From Anaerolineales bacterium UBA1429 (GTDB taxonomy: Bacteria > Chloroflexota > Anaerolineae > UBA1429): DNA of 46,492 nt. The stretch spans positions 1 to 46,492 of the forward strand of contig DCTX01000036.1 of the NCBI GenBank assembly GCA_002329325.1. The letters are read 5' to 3'. Within the stretch, counting starts at the first letter, position 1. The number at the start of each line of letters is the position of its first letter. Under the pieces are notes generated by a model. It ran no database searches, was not told where the DNA came from, and worked only from the letters and a program-made list of their open reading frames with translations. Both the position numbers and the translations under genes were made by a program. This document shows, piece by piece, positions 23,083-32,376 of this stretch.

Positions 23083-24177
23083 ATGCAGGCGATGACGGGC
23101 GTCGAGCGCATCGGCAACATCCTGCGGCGAGAGCCGGTGGATCGCATCGGGCTGTTCGAGCACTTTTGGACCGATACACGGCGCGCGTGGAGCCAGGCCG
23201 GCCACATCCGCGAGGATGAGGACCTGGGCGACCACTTTGGCTTTGACATCGAGCTATGCTGGGCCTTTGACATGGTGGCCGATCTCGATTTCGAGCCGCA
23301 GATCGTCGAGGAGACCGAGGAGACGATCCTGACGCGGGATGGCAACGGTGCGCTGCTGCGGCGCCACAAGCTGCACGAGGCCACGCCCGAGCACGTGGAT
23401 TTCGCCGTGCAGGGGCGCGCCGCCTGGGAAGAGCTGATCAAGCCGCGCCTGACGGCCGACCCACGCCGCATCAAGTTCGAGGAGTACCGCGCCGCCAGGG
23501 AGCGCGCCCGCGCCCAGGGCCGCTTCTTCGCCTGGTCCGGTGTCAACGTGTTCGAGCTGATGCACCCGGTCTGCGGTCACCAGCACATGCTCATGGGCAT
23601 GGCCCTGGATCCCGATTGGATCAAGGACATGGTGGATACCTACTCGCGGCTGACGGTGGAGCTGCAAGAGATCCTCTTTGCCCAGGAGGGCTGGCCCGAC
23701 GGCATCTGGTACTATGAGGACATGGGCTTCAAGGGGCGCCCGTTCATGTCGCCCGCCATGTACAAGGAGATCGTGCAGCCGGGCCACATACGCACGATCC
23801 GGTTCGCCAAGAGCCACGGTCTGCCGGTGATCATGCACTCCTGCGGCAACGTCACCAAGCTGCTGCCCGGCATGGTGGAAGCCGGCATCGACTGCCTGCA
23901 GGTGATCGAGGTCAAGGCCGGGATGGACCTGCTGCAGCTATACCGCGACTATGGCGAGCGGCTGTCGTTCATGGGCGGCATAGACGTGCGCGTCCTGTAC
24001 ACCAACGACCGGGCGCAGATCGAGGGGGAGCTGGCCGCCAAGATCCCCGTGGTCAAGGGCGGGTACGGCTATGTGCTGCACAGCGACCACTCGATCCCCA
24101 ACACCGTGGATTATGATAGCTATCGGTTTTTTGTGGAGCGCGGCCTGGAGCTGGGCCGCTATGCTGAGCTAGTCTAG
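23083..24177 (+). CDS. Uroporphyrinogen decarboxylase-fold protein (UroD/MtaA-like), second copy
   Basis: A 364-residue URO-D superfamily protein, distantly related to the one at 17206. It has MTGVERIGNILRREPVDRI at the N-terminus, the metal-site motif MHSCGNV in the middle, and the C-terminal YVLHSDHSIPNTVDY typical of the branch found beside sugar-catabolic genes, not of the haem enzyme HemE. A specific substrate cannot be given. The ATG at 23083 has GAGGGA upstream; an ATG at 23092 is a possible alternative. It is divergent from the five-gene minus-strand operon and is followed after 14 bp by proS. Confidence 0.82.
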   Translation: MQAMTGVERIGNILRREPVDRIGLFEHFWTDTRRAWSQAGHIREDEDLGDHFGFDIELCWAFDMVADLDFEPQIVEETEETILTRDGNGALLRRHKLHEATPEHVDFAVQGRAAWEELIKPRLTADPRRIKFEEYRAARERARAQGRFFAWSGVNVFELMHPVCGHQHMLMGMALDPDWIKDMVDTYSRLTVELQEILFAQEGWPDGIWYYEDMGFKGRPFMSPAMYKEIVQPGHIRTIRFAKSHGLPVIMHSCGNVTKLLPGMVEAGIDCLQVIEVKAGMDLLQLYRDYGERLSFMGGIDVRVLYTNDRAQIEGELAAKIPVVKGGYGYVLHSDHSIPNTVDYDSYRFFVERGLELGRYAELV

Positions 24178-24191
24178 CAGGGAGGCGTACA

Positions 24192-25637
24192 TTGGCAGGC
24201 AATATCACACCGCAGCAAGAGGATTTCTCCCGCTGGTATCTGGATGTGATCCGCGAGGCCGAGCTGGCGGAGAACTCGCCGGTGCGCGGCAGCATGGTCA
24301 TCCGGCCCTACGGCTATGAGCTATGGGAGGGGATCCGGGGCGGGCTGGACCGCCGCTTCAAGGCCACGGGCCACAAGAACGCCTACTTTCCCCTGTTCAT
24401 CCCCATGAGCTTTTTGCAGCGGGAGGCCGAGCATGTGGAGGGCTTTGCCCCCGAGCTGGCGGTGGTGACCATCGGCGGCGGCAAGGAGCTGGAGGAGCCC
24501 CTGGTGGTGCGCCCCACCTCCGAGACCATCATCGGCCACATGTACTCCCGCTGGGTCCAGTCCTATCGGGACCTGCCTATCCTGATCAACCAGTGGGCCA
24601 ACGTGGTGCGCTGGGAGATGCGCACGCGTCCGTTTCTGCGCACCATGGAGTTCCTCTGGCAGGAGGGCCACACGGCCCACGCCACCGCCGAGGAGGCCAT
24701 GGAGGAGACGCTGCGCATGCTGGACGTGTACGCCGATTTCGCCATCCGCGATGCGGCCATCCCGGTCATCAAGGGTGTCAAGAGCGACAGGGAAAAGTTC
24801 GCGGGGGCGGTTGCAAGCTACACCATCGAGGCGATGATGGCCAACGGCTGGGCGCTCCAATCGGGCACCAGCCACTACCTGGGCGAGAATTTCGCCCGAG
24901 CCTTTGACATCACCTACCTGGACGAGAACAACGAGATGCGCTACTGCCACACCACCAGTTGGGGCCTCAGCACCCGCATGGTGGGAGCGGTGGTCATGGC
25001 CCACGGCGACGACCAGGGCCTGCGCCTGCCGCCGGTGCTGGCCCCCATCCAGGCGGTGATCGTGCCCATCTGGCGCGACGACGCCCAACGGGCCGCGGTG
25101 CTCGAGATGGCGGCGCGGGTCGAGGCGATGCTGCAGGGGGCCGGCGTGCGGGTGCACCTGGATGCCCGCGAGGATCAGACGCCGGGCTTCAAGTACAACG
25201 ACTGGGAGATGCGCGGGGTGCCGGTGCGCATCGAGATCGGCCCCCGCGATGTGGCCAACGACGCCGTGGTGCTGGCTCGACGCGACCGCCCCGGCCGCGA
25301 GGGCAAGACCTTTGGCGTCCCCTCGGCGGGCGTCGTGGAGGCGGTGCGCGCCCTGCTGGATGAGGTGCAGGCCAGCCTGCTGGAGCAGGCCACCGTCGCG
25401 CGCGAAGCCAACACGCACCGTGTCGAGGACTATGACACCTTCCGTCAGGTGCTGGACGAGCAGGGCGGCTTCATCCGCGTCCACTGGGCTGGCACGTCGG
25501 AGGACGAGGCCCGCATCCAGGACGAGACGCGGGCCACGCTGCGCTGCTTGCCGCTGGACGTCCCCGAAGGGGAGGGGCGCTGCTTCCTGACGGGCGCCAA
25601 GACGGACAAGGTGGCGATCTTTGCGCGGGCGTACTGA
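24192..25637 (+). CDS. proS: Prolyl-tRNA synthetase, archaeal/eukaryotic type (ProS type 3)
   Basis: A 481-residue class II synthetase charging tRNA-Pro. It lacks the editing insertion of the long bacterial form and has the archaeal-type architecture: catalytic core with motif 1 region, RPTSETIIGHMYSRWV, motif 2 RWEMRTRPFLRTMEFLWQEGHTAH, TSWGLSTRM near motif 3, the anticodon-binding domain from about 285, and a C-terminal domain ending in aromatic/Tyr (FARAY), as expected of this type. The TTG at 24192 follows AGGGAGG. It sits between two catabolic genes, 14 bp after the UroD-like gene, an odd place for a housekeeping gene. Confidence 0.95.
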   Translation: MAGNITPQQEDFSRWYLDVIREAELAENSPVRGSMVIRPYGYELWEGIRGGLDRRFKATGHKNAYFPLFIPMSFLQREAEHVEGFAPELAVVTIGGGKELEEPLVVRPTSETIIGHMYSRWVQSYRDLPILINQWANVVRWEMRTRPFLRTMEFLWQEGHTAHATAEEAMEETLRMLDVYADFAIRDAAIPVIKGVKSDREKFAGAVASYTIEAMMANGWALQSGTSHYLGENFARAFDITYLDENNEMRYCHTTSWGLSTRMVGAVVMAHGDDQGLRLPPVLAPIQAVIVPIWRDDAQRAAVLEMAARVEAMLQGAGVRVHLDAREDQTPGFKYNDWEMRGVPVRIEIGPRDVANDAVVLARRDRPGREGKTFGVPSAGVVEAVRALLDEVQASLLEQATVAREANTHRVEDYDTFRQVLDEQGGFIRVHWAGTSEDEARIQDETRATLRCLPLDVPEGEGRCFLTGAKTDKVAIFARAY

Positions 25638-25749
25638 GCGAGGCTCGTAGCCCTCGCCGCGGCGCGCCAGTGGCCGGCGGCGTAACGCAGCCAGCTCGAG
25701 CATCGCGATCTCATACACGCAACATCCGCTCGACAGGAGGACCCAGGTC

Positions 25750-28700
25750 ATGACGCTTACTCTGGAGTGGCGCAACCGGATTGACCATTGGCGGCGCGTA
25801 TTGCCGACCCTGTTGTACCGTCCCTTGGGCGCCATCGAGTGGCATGGTCTCGTCACCACGGAGCAGCTTTCGCCCGCCGAGGCCCTGGCCCGTGATACCT
25901 GGCCGATGCCCGCAGGCACCCGCTGGGGCGCCAAGTGGGAATACGGCTGGTTCATCGGCGGGCTGACGGCGCCCCCGGAGGCCGAGGCCCAACGCCTGGT
26001 GCTGTGCCCCGATCTGGGCGGTGAGAGCGCCGTCTATGTCAACGGCGCCGTCGCAGGTGGCATCGACCGCCAGCACCGTCACATCACATTGGCGCGCCAG
26101 GCCCAGGCCGGCCAGCGCTACGACCTGCTGGTGGAGGCCTATGCCGGGCATGGCCCCCGAGTCAGCTCGCCCGGGCCGATGCCCTGGGGGCGCGAATCGG
26201 TGCCCGAGCCGCCCTTGACTCAGGCCACCGTGGGCGAAAGCACCTACGGCATCTGGGAGGAGGAGTTGTACCAGCTCTGCATCGACGTCGAGACCCTGAC
26301 CCGCCTGCGCGACACCCTGGATCCGGATTCGCTGCGGGTGGCCGAGATAGACCGGGGCCTCAAAGACTTTACCCTGCTGTTCGACCCCGAGCTGCCCCAC
26401 GACGAGCTGTTGGCGAGCGCTCGCGCCGCCCGCGCGCGGCTGGCGCCGCTCCTGGCCTGCCACAACGGCAGCACCGCGCCCCTGTTGACGCTCTTTGGCC
26501 ATTCGCATATCGACGTGGCCTGGCTCTGGCCCCTGGCCGAGACCGAGCGCAAGTGCCTGCGCACCTTTGGGACGCAACTGGCCCTGATGGACGAGTACCC
26601 CGACTATCGCTATCTCCAGAGCCAGCCCCATCTGTACTGGATGGTGCAGCGACTGGACCCGGCCCTGTACGAACGCATCAAAGCGGCAGCGGATCGGGGG
26701 CAGTGGCTGGTCGAGGGCGGCATGTGGGTCGAGGCCGACACCAACCTTTCGGGCGGCGAGAGCCTGATCCGCCAGTTCCTCTATGGCAAGCGGTTCTACC
26801 GCGAGGAGTTTGGCGTCGAGAGCGAGATGCTCTGGCTGCCCGATGTCTTTGGCTACTCGGGCAATCTGCCCCAGATTATGCGCGGCTGTGGCATCCGCTA
26901 CTTTGCCACGGCCAAGATCTTTTGGGCCTACCACGCCTTTGATCCCTTCCCCTACAACACCTTCACCTGGGAGGGCATCGATGGCTCTGAGGTGCTGGTG
27001 CACCTGATGAACGACTACAACTCGGAGGCCGACCCGGCGGCCCTGAGCGAGCGCTGGCGCCAACGGGTGCAGAAGGCCGACATCTCCGCCCGGCTGGTGC
27101 CCTATGGCTGGGGCGATGGCGGCGGCGGCCCCACCCGCGAGCATCTGGAGTACATACGGCGCAGCGCCGACCTGGAGGGCCTGCCCCGCACCCGCAGCGC
27201 CGATCCCCTGGCGTTCTTCCGCGAACTGGAGGAGCAGGGTATCCCCCCGGCGCGCTACGTGGGCGAGCTCTACTTCCAGTGCCATCGCGGCACGCTGACG
27301 AGCCAGGCGCGCACCAAGCGGGGCAACCGCAAGTCCGAGTTCGCCCTGCGTGAGGCGGAGCTGTGGGCCGACGCTGCCCACGCCCTGGCCGGCGCGCCCC
27401 TGCCCGCCGAGACGCTGCGCGAGGCGTGGCGCACCGTGCTGCTCAACCAGTTCCATGATATCATCCCCGGCTCCTCGATCCACCGCGTCTATGAGGAGGC
27501 CGAGGCCGCCTATGCGCAGGCGCTGGAGGCGGCCCGGAGCGTGACCGAGCAGGCTACCGCCGCTCTGACCGCGCCAGAGGACGCCTTGACCGTGTTCAAC
27601 TCGCTGAACTGGCAGCGCGCTTGCCTGGTGCCGCTGCCCGCCGGTTGGTCGGGCGCGCGGGACGCCCAGGGGCGTGCCCTGGCCGTGCAGCAGCGCGGCG
27701 AGGGGCTGCTGGCGGCGGCCAGCGCGCCCTCGTGCGGCTGGACCACTCTCTATCCCGCAGACTCTGCCCCGCAAGACTCCACAGTCGTCTCTGCCACGGC
27801 TCGTTCGCTGGAGAACGATTGCCTGCGGGTGACACTGAACGGGGCGGGCGAGCTGACCAGCGTCTATGACAAGGAGCAGGGGCGCGAGCTGCTCTCCGGA
27901 GTCGCCAACCGGTTCCTGATGTTCAAGGACGTCCCGTCGCTCTTTGATGCGTGGGACATCGATAGCATGTATCGCGAGACGCCCGTGGCCCTGGAGGGCG
28001 AGGCTCAGGTCGACGTCGTGGCGACGGGGCCCCTCTATGCCACCCTGCGGGTGACCCGCACACTGCACCACTCGCGCATGACGCAAGAGATCACCCTGGC
28101 CCGGGGCAGCCGCCGCGTGGATTTCGTCACCGAGATCGACTGGCAGGAGCGGCACAAGCTGCTCAAGGTGGCCTTTCCCGTGGATGTCCACGCCAACGAG
28201 GCGCTGCACGAGATTCAGTTCGGGCATCTGGCGCGCCCCAACCACCGCTCGCGCCCCTTTGACGCCGATCGCTTTGAGGTCGCCAATCACAAGTGGACGG
28301 CCCTGGCCGAGGCCGATCGGGGCTGCGCCGTGCTCAACGACTGCAAGTATGGCGTCAGCGTCGAGGGCCAGGAGATCGCCCTGACTCTGCTCAAGTCGGC
28401 CCTTGCCCCGGACATGACGGCCGATCTCGGCATCCAGCGCTTCACCTATGCGTTCTATGCGTGGCGCGGCCCCGTGAGTGAGAGCGACCTGGTGCGCCAG
28501 GGGTACGAGCTGAACACGCCGGTGACCACGGCGGCTGGCGCCGCCGGCGAGCGCAGCCTGCTGCAGGTGGATGCGCCGGGCATCGTGATCGAGGCCGTCA
28601 AGCCCGCTGATGACGGTTCGGGCGATTGGATCGTGCGCCTGTACGAGAGCCGCCGCAGCGCCACCCGCTGCACCCTGGCGCTGGGGTTGCCCGTGGCCCA

Positions 28701-28821
28701 GGCCCTTGAGACGGACATGCTGGAGGAGAACCCGGTCCCCCTGGCGGTGAACGGCGGCGCCATCGCCCTGGCCTTTCACGCCTTTGAGGTCAAGACGCTG
28801 CGGCTGGTCATGGGCTCATGA
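25750..28821 (+). CDS. Alpha-mannosidase, glycoside hydrolase family 38
   Basis: A 1023-residue retaining, zinc-dependent alpha-mannosidase. The GH38 catalytic domain starts with the metal motif HSHIDVAWLWP (His251, Asp255). YLQSQPHLYWM and EGGMWVEADTNLSGGES follow, and WLPDVFGYSGNLPQI carries the nucleophile Asp365. The central three-helix domain and the C-terminal beta-sandwich (from about 620, including KEQGRELLSG) complete the fold. An N-terminal jelly-roll-like region occupies about 1-240. Length is typical for cytoplasmic bacterial GH38. No signal peptide is seen. AGGAGG lies upstream of the ATG. The stop overlaps the next sulfatase start as ATGA, linking demannosylation and desulfation. 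Confidence 0.95.
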   Translation: MTLTLEWRNRIDHWRRVLPTLLYRPLGAIEWHGLVTTEQLSPAEALARDTWPMPAGTRWGAKWEYGWFIGGLTAPPEAEAQRLVLCPDLGGESAVYVNGAVAGGIDRQHRHITLARQAQAGQRYDLLVEAYAGHGPRVSSPGPMPWGRESVPEPPLTQATVGESTYGIWEEELYQLCIDVETLTRLRDTLDPDSLRVAEIDRGLKDFTLLFDPELPHDELLASARAARARLAPLLACHNGSTAPLLTLFGHSHIDVAWLWPLAETERKCLRTFGTQLALMDEYPDYRYLQSQPHLYWMVQRLDPALYERIKAAADRGQWLVEGGMWVEADTNLSGGESLIRQFLYGKRFYREEFGVESEMLWLPDVFGYSGNLPQIMRGCGIRYFATAKIFWAYHAFDPFPYNTFTWEGIDGSEVLVHLMNDYNSEADPAALSERWRQRVQKADISARLVPYGWGDGGGGPTREHLEYIRRSADLEGLPRTRSADPLAFFRELEEQGIPPARYVGELYFQCHRGTLTSQARTKRGNRKSEFALREAELWADAAHALAGAPLPAETLREAWRTVLLNQFHDIIPGSSIHRVYEEAEAAYAQALEAARSVTEQATAALTAPEDALTVFNSLNWQRACLVPLPAGWSGARDAQGRALAVQQRGEGLLAAASAPSCGWTTLYPADSAPQDSTVVSATARSLENDCLRVTLNGAGELTSVYDKEQGRELLSGVANRFLMFKDVPSLFDAWDIDSMYRETPVALEGEAQVDVVATGPLYATLRVTRTLHHSRMTQEITLARGSRRVDFVTEIDWQERHKLLKVAFPVDVHANEALHEIQFGHLARPNHRSRPFDADRFEVANHKWTALAEADRGCAVLNDCKYGVSVEGQEIALTLLKSALAPDMTADLGIQRFTYAFYAWRGPVSESDLVRQGYELNTPVTTAAGAAGERSLLQVDAPGIVIEAVKPADDGSGDWIVRLYESRRSATRCTLALGLPVAQALETDMLEENPVPLAVNGGAIALAFHAFEVKTLRLVMGS

Positions 28822-30260
28822 GCCAACGCCCCAACGTCCTGCTGATCCACAGCGACCAGCACCGCTACGACTGCCTGGGCCAGGCGGGGCATCCCCTGGC
28901 GCGCACGCCTCACCTGGACAGGCTGGCCGCCCAGGGGGTGCGCTTCACCCATGCCTTCACGCCCATCCCCACCTGCTGCCCGGCGCGCCAATCGTTGCTC
29001 TCCGGCCTCTGGCCCGAGCGCCACGGCGGCCTGTGGAACTATGATATCACGCTGCCCGTCTCGCTGTTCGACGCCCCCACCTGGACCGAGACGCTGCACG
29101 AGGCGGGCTATGCCCTGGGCTACGTGGGCAAGTGGCATGTCCACCCCACGCGCACACCCCTGGATTACGGCTTTGATGACTATGTGAGCGTGCCGGACTA
29201 TGGGGCGTGGCGCGCTGGGCAGGGACTGTCGCGCTACGAGCCGCTGGACGCCGAGGCGCTGGGCATCGACGCCCTGACCTCGCGCTGGTTCGGCGGGCGC
29301 GACCCGGCCCCGGTGGAGCAGGCCCGTACCCACTGGTGCGCCGACCGCGCCATCGCGCTGATGCGCCGCTACGCCAGCGAAGGGCGCCCCTGGCATATCC
29401 GCCTCGATTTCGAGGAGCCCCATCTACCCTGCTTCCCCGCGGGCGCCTTTGCCGAGATGGTCTCTCCCAAGGAACTTGGGCCCTGGGGTAGCTTTGGCGA
29501 GACCTTCCAAGCCAAGCCCTACATCCAGCAGCAGCAGTTGTACACCTGGGGCATCGAGGGGCTGACGTGGGAGGCGTGGTCGCAGTACGTCGCCCTCTAC
29601 CTGGGCATGGTGGCCCAGGTGGATGACGCCATCGGGCGGGTGCTGGCGGCCCTGGAGGCGGAGGGGCTGGCCGACGAGACGCTGGTAATCTATACCAGCG
29701 ACCACGGCGATGCCTGCGGCAGCCACCGGATGATAGACAAGCACTATATCATGTACGAGGATGTGGTGCGGGTGCCGCTGATCGTGCGCTGGCCGGGCCA
29801 GGCCGCGCCCGGCGCCACCTGCGACGCCATGGTGACCCATGCCCTGGACCTGGCGGCCACCGTGTGCGAGGCGACGGGCATCCGGGCTCCTGAGGGATGC
29901 CAGGGGCGCTCCCTCGTGCCCTGGCTCCGGGGCGAGCCGGTGGCCGACTGGCGGCAGGACGCGGTGGCCACCTTCAACGGCGCCCAGTTCGGCCTGTACA
30001 ACATGCGGATGCTGCGCGAGCGCCGCTGGAAGTACGTCTGGAACCCGACAGACGTGGACGAGCTGTACGATCTCGAGAGCGACCCATGCGAACTGGAGAA
30101 CCGCATCGGCGAGCCAGCGCTCCAGCCCAGGGTGCAAGCCATGCGGCAGAGCCTGCTGGCGCGCCTGACGGAGCAGGGCGACGACCTGGTCGCCAAGCCG
30201 TGGCTGCGCGAGCAGTTGGCCCAGGGGCGCAAGCTAGCTCCTCGGAGAGGTAACATCTGA
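28818..30260 (+). CDS. Sulfatase (formylglycine-type, family S1), coupled to alpha-mannosidase
   Basis: A 480-residue sulfatase. The N-terminal metal motif LLIHSDQHRYD, the activation motif TCCPARQSLLSG and the second metal region YTSDHGDACGSH are present. In CxPxR numbering the formylglycine precursor is Cys53 with Cys54 as the variable residue, so two adjacent cysteines occupy this site. No signal peptide is apparent, implying cytoplasmic action on imported substrates. It overlaps the alpha-mannosidase stop by four bases (ATGA). It is only moderately similar to the sulfatase at 20097, so the two probably remove sulfate from different positions or sugars. Confidence 0.92.
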   Translation: MSQRPNVLLIHSDQHRYDCLGQAGHPLARTPHLDRLAAQGVRFTHAFTPIPTCCPARQSLLSGLWPERHGGLWNYDITLPVSLFDAPTWTETLHEAGYALGYVGKWHVHPTRTPLDYGFDDYVSVPDYGAWRAGQGLSRYEPLDAEALGIDALTSRWFGGRDPAPVEQARTHWCADRAIALMRRYASEGRPWHIRLDFEEPHLPCFPAGAFAEMVSPKELGPWGSFGETFQAKPYIQQQQLYTWGIEGLTWEAWSQYVALYLGMVAQVDDAIGRVLAALEAEGLADETLVIYTSDHGDACGSHRMIDKHYIMYEDVVRVPLIVRWPGQAAPGATCDAMVTHALDLAATVCEATGIRAPEGCQGRSLVPWLRGEPVADWRQDAVATFNGAQFGLYNMRMLRERRWKYVWNPTDVDELYDLESDPCELENRIGEPALQPRVQAMRQSLLARLTEQGDDLVAKPWLREQLAQGRKLAPRRGNI

Positions 30261-30367
30261 GGACTGGTCATCAGATGTCACCGGCTTGAGGGCGTGCCAG
30301 TTTGTCCTTGAGCATCGTGGGCGCAGTGGGCGCACCTTGGCGCAGGGGCGCTGCATATGGAAACAAG

Positions 30368-30397
30368 CGTTGGGGCGACGCATGCGGCGCCCCAACG
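30368..30397. terminator. Hairpin between convergent sulfatase and AOR genes
   Basis: A perfect 10-bp stem CGTTGGGGCG (30368-30377) with CGCCCCAACG (30388-30397), and a self-complementary CGCATGCG in the loop. No T-tract on either side. The rest of 30261-30458 holds no gene that I can see. Confidence 0.65.
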
Positions 30398-30458
30398 AGG
30401 CTGTCGTCTCCAGTGCGTGGGACCGGGGGCGCGCCCCGGCCCGCCGCGGTCGGCGCGT

Positions 30459-32339
30459 CTAGACGGCGCCGATCAGATCCGCCACCCAGGCCACGTCCAG
30501 GTCCTCGAGCTTGGCGCGGGTGGGGGCGCCCGTCTCCAGATCCCAGCTCATGAGCCGGTAAAAGTCCTTCAGCGCGGCCTGGAACTGCTCCGCGCTAAAG
30601 ACCTTGCCCGCCACAGGGCCCTCGGGCAGCGCCTCGGTGAAGCGGGGCGGCACCGTGTCATCCTCTGGGCCGAACCCCTCGCGCGCATTGAACGCCCTGG
30701 CCATGTCATAGGCGCGCTCGGCCGCCTGAAAGATCTCCATGATCGAGGTGTTCCAGCCGGTGATGGCCGTGATCAGCTCCACGAGCTGCTGTGGGCTCCA
30801 CGCCTGGAACGAGCAGAGGCCGGTGAGGTTGTGCTGCACGCGCCACATCATGGCGCGCCGCACCATCTGCATCTTGGCAGTGCTCAGGTCGTCAAAGGGC
30901 AGCGGCTCGTACACGCCCAGCGGCTTGAGATCGCGGATGCCGCCATCGGTCTGGTAGCCGTTGTCGTGCACCGAGTGGACGTGATCCGCCCCCGTGGGCG
31001 AGACGGCGATGCCGATGCCGTGGCCGTACTTGACGCGGGGGTCGTGCATGGCGACTTCCTGGCCCTTGATCTGCACGGCGTAGCGCAGGGCGTCGCCGCC
31101 GATGGCCTCGGCCGCCCGCTTGGAGCCCTCGCCCAGCAGCTTGCCCAGGCCCTCCCGCGCCACGATCTGCCGGATCATGGCGATCATGGCGTCGGCATTG
31201 CCAAAGCGCAGTTCGATGCCGCCTGTCTCCTCCAGGCCGATGAGGCCCCGCTCAAAGCACTCCATGGCAAAGGCGATGGTCACGCCAGTGCCGATGCTAT
31301 CCAGGCCGTTGGCGTTGCAGAGCTGGTTGCCATAGGCGACGGCTTCCAGGTCGCTGACGCCGCAGCAGGCGCCCAGGGCGCCCAGCGTCTCGTATTCGGG
31401 GCCGCCGTACTTGCGGTCGACCTTGAAGCGCTCGTTGTCCACCTCTACCACCCACTTGCAGCGGATGGGGCAGCCGTAGCAGGTATCGCGGTCTCGGAAG
31501 ATAGTGGCCTTGACCGATTCCAGCGAGATGGCCTCAAAGCCGTCAAACACGCCCTGCTGAAAGTTGCGCGTGGGCAGGCCGCCCGCTTCATTGTTCGCCC
31601 GCACCATGCGGGGCGTGCCCACGGTGGCAAAGACGATGGAGTTGGTCTCCTCAAAGTGCTCGCGGAACCAACGCGCCATCTCGCGCACCTTGTCGGCATC
31701 GGCGGCGGGCGGGCGCTGGCTGCCCCTGGCGGCGACGGCCTTGAGGTTCTTGGCGCCCATCACAGCGCCCAGGCCGGTGCGGCCGGCGGCGCGGTTGGCG
31801 TCGTGGATCACATTGGCGATGCGCACCAGGCGCTCGCCCGCCGGGCCGCATTGGCTTACCCGGATCGCCCTGTCGCCCAACTCCTCGCGGATCGCATCCT
31901 GAACGTCGGCCGTCTCCAGGCCGCACAGATGGCCCGCCGGGCGCAGCTCGACCTGGTCGTCCTTGATCCAGAGGTACACCGGCTCTGGCGCAGCGCCTTC
32001 GAAGAGGATCAAGTCCCAGCCGGCGCGCTTGAGCTCGGCCCCGAAAAAGCCGCCGGATTCGGAGGCGGCAAAGCCCCCCGTCAACGGCGATTTGGCGCCG
32101 ATCACATGGCGTCCGCCGCCTGCCAGCGGTTGGCCCGTGGTCGGGCCGGTGGCGTATATGAGCAGGTTGTCGCCGCTCAACGGCTCGACTCCGGCGGGCA
32201 GCTCTTTGAGCAGGTAATAGGCGACGAACCCCCACCCCCCAAAATAGCGTCGCAGAAAGAGATCGCTGAGCGGCTCGATGGCGATCTCGCCAGTGGTGAG
32301 GTTGACGCGCAATCCCTTGCCCCAGTGTCCGTAGCTCAT
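30459..32339 (-). CDS. aor: Tungsten-containing aldehyde:ferredoxin oxidoreductase
   Basis: A 626-residue AOR-family enzyme oxidising aldehydes to carboxylic acids with ferredoxin, using a tungsto-bispterin and one [4Fe-4S] cluster. The N-terminal WGKGLRVNLTTGE and GGGRHVIGAKSPLTGGFAAS-type pterin-binding region are characteristic. The cluster motif CYGCPIRC (CX2CX3C, near residue 285) and a later Cys in GLCSFQAW match the four ligands of AOR. GRTGLGAVMGAKNLKAVA is another family hallmark. Length agrees with the family (about 605-630). The ATG at 32339 follows AAAGGA. It lies 37 bp after a Gfo/Idh/MocA gene. It implies an anaerobic, tungsten-using metabolism. Confidence 0.93.
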   Translation of the reverse strand: MSYGHWGKGLRVNLTTGEIAIEPLSDLFLRRYFGGWGFVAYYLLKELPAGVEPLSGDNLLIYATGPTTGQPLAGGGRHVIGAKSPLTGGFAASESGGFFGAELKRAGWDLILFEGAAPEPVYLWIKDDQVELRPAGHLCGLETADVQDAIREELGDRAIRVSQCGPAGERLVRIANVIHDANRAAGRTGLGAVMGAKNLKAVAARGSQRPPAADADKVREMARWFREHFEETNSIVFATVGTPRMVRANNEAGGLPTRNFQQGVFDGFEAISLESVKATIFRDRDTCYGCPIRCKWVVEVDNERFKVDRKYGGPEYETLGALGACCGVSDLEAVAYGNQLCNANGLDSIGTGVTIAFAMECFERGLIGLEETGGIELRFGNADAMIAMIRQIVAREGLGKLLGEGSKRAAEAIGGDALRYAVQIKGQEVAMHDPRVKYGHGIGIAVSPTGADHVHSVHDNGYQTDGGIRDLKPLGVYEPLPFDDLSTAKMQMVRRAMMWRVQHNLTGLCSFQAWSPQQLVELITAITGWNTSIMEIFQAAERAYDMARAFNAREGFGPEDDTVPPRFTEALPEGPVAGKVFSAEQFQAALKDFYRLMSWDLETGAPTRAKLEDLDVAWVADLIGAV

Positions 32340-32376
32340 CTCATGTCCTTTCTCAGGCGTGTGGTGCGCCTTGGGC

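Noticed and set aside
25711..28779. A 1022-codon minus-strand open frame opposite the alpha-mannosidase
   Set aside because: Antisense shadow of a clear GH38 gene; no domain, no ribosome binding site.
30430..30446. CCGGGGGCGCGCCCCGG near-palindrome before the AOR stop
   Set aside because: Low-complexity G/C stretch with imperfect symmetry; the hairpin at 30368-30397 is the better terminator.
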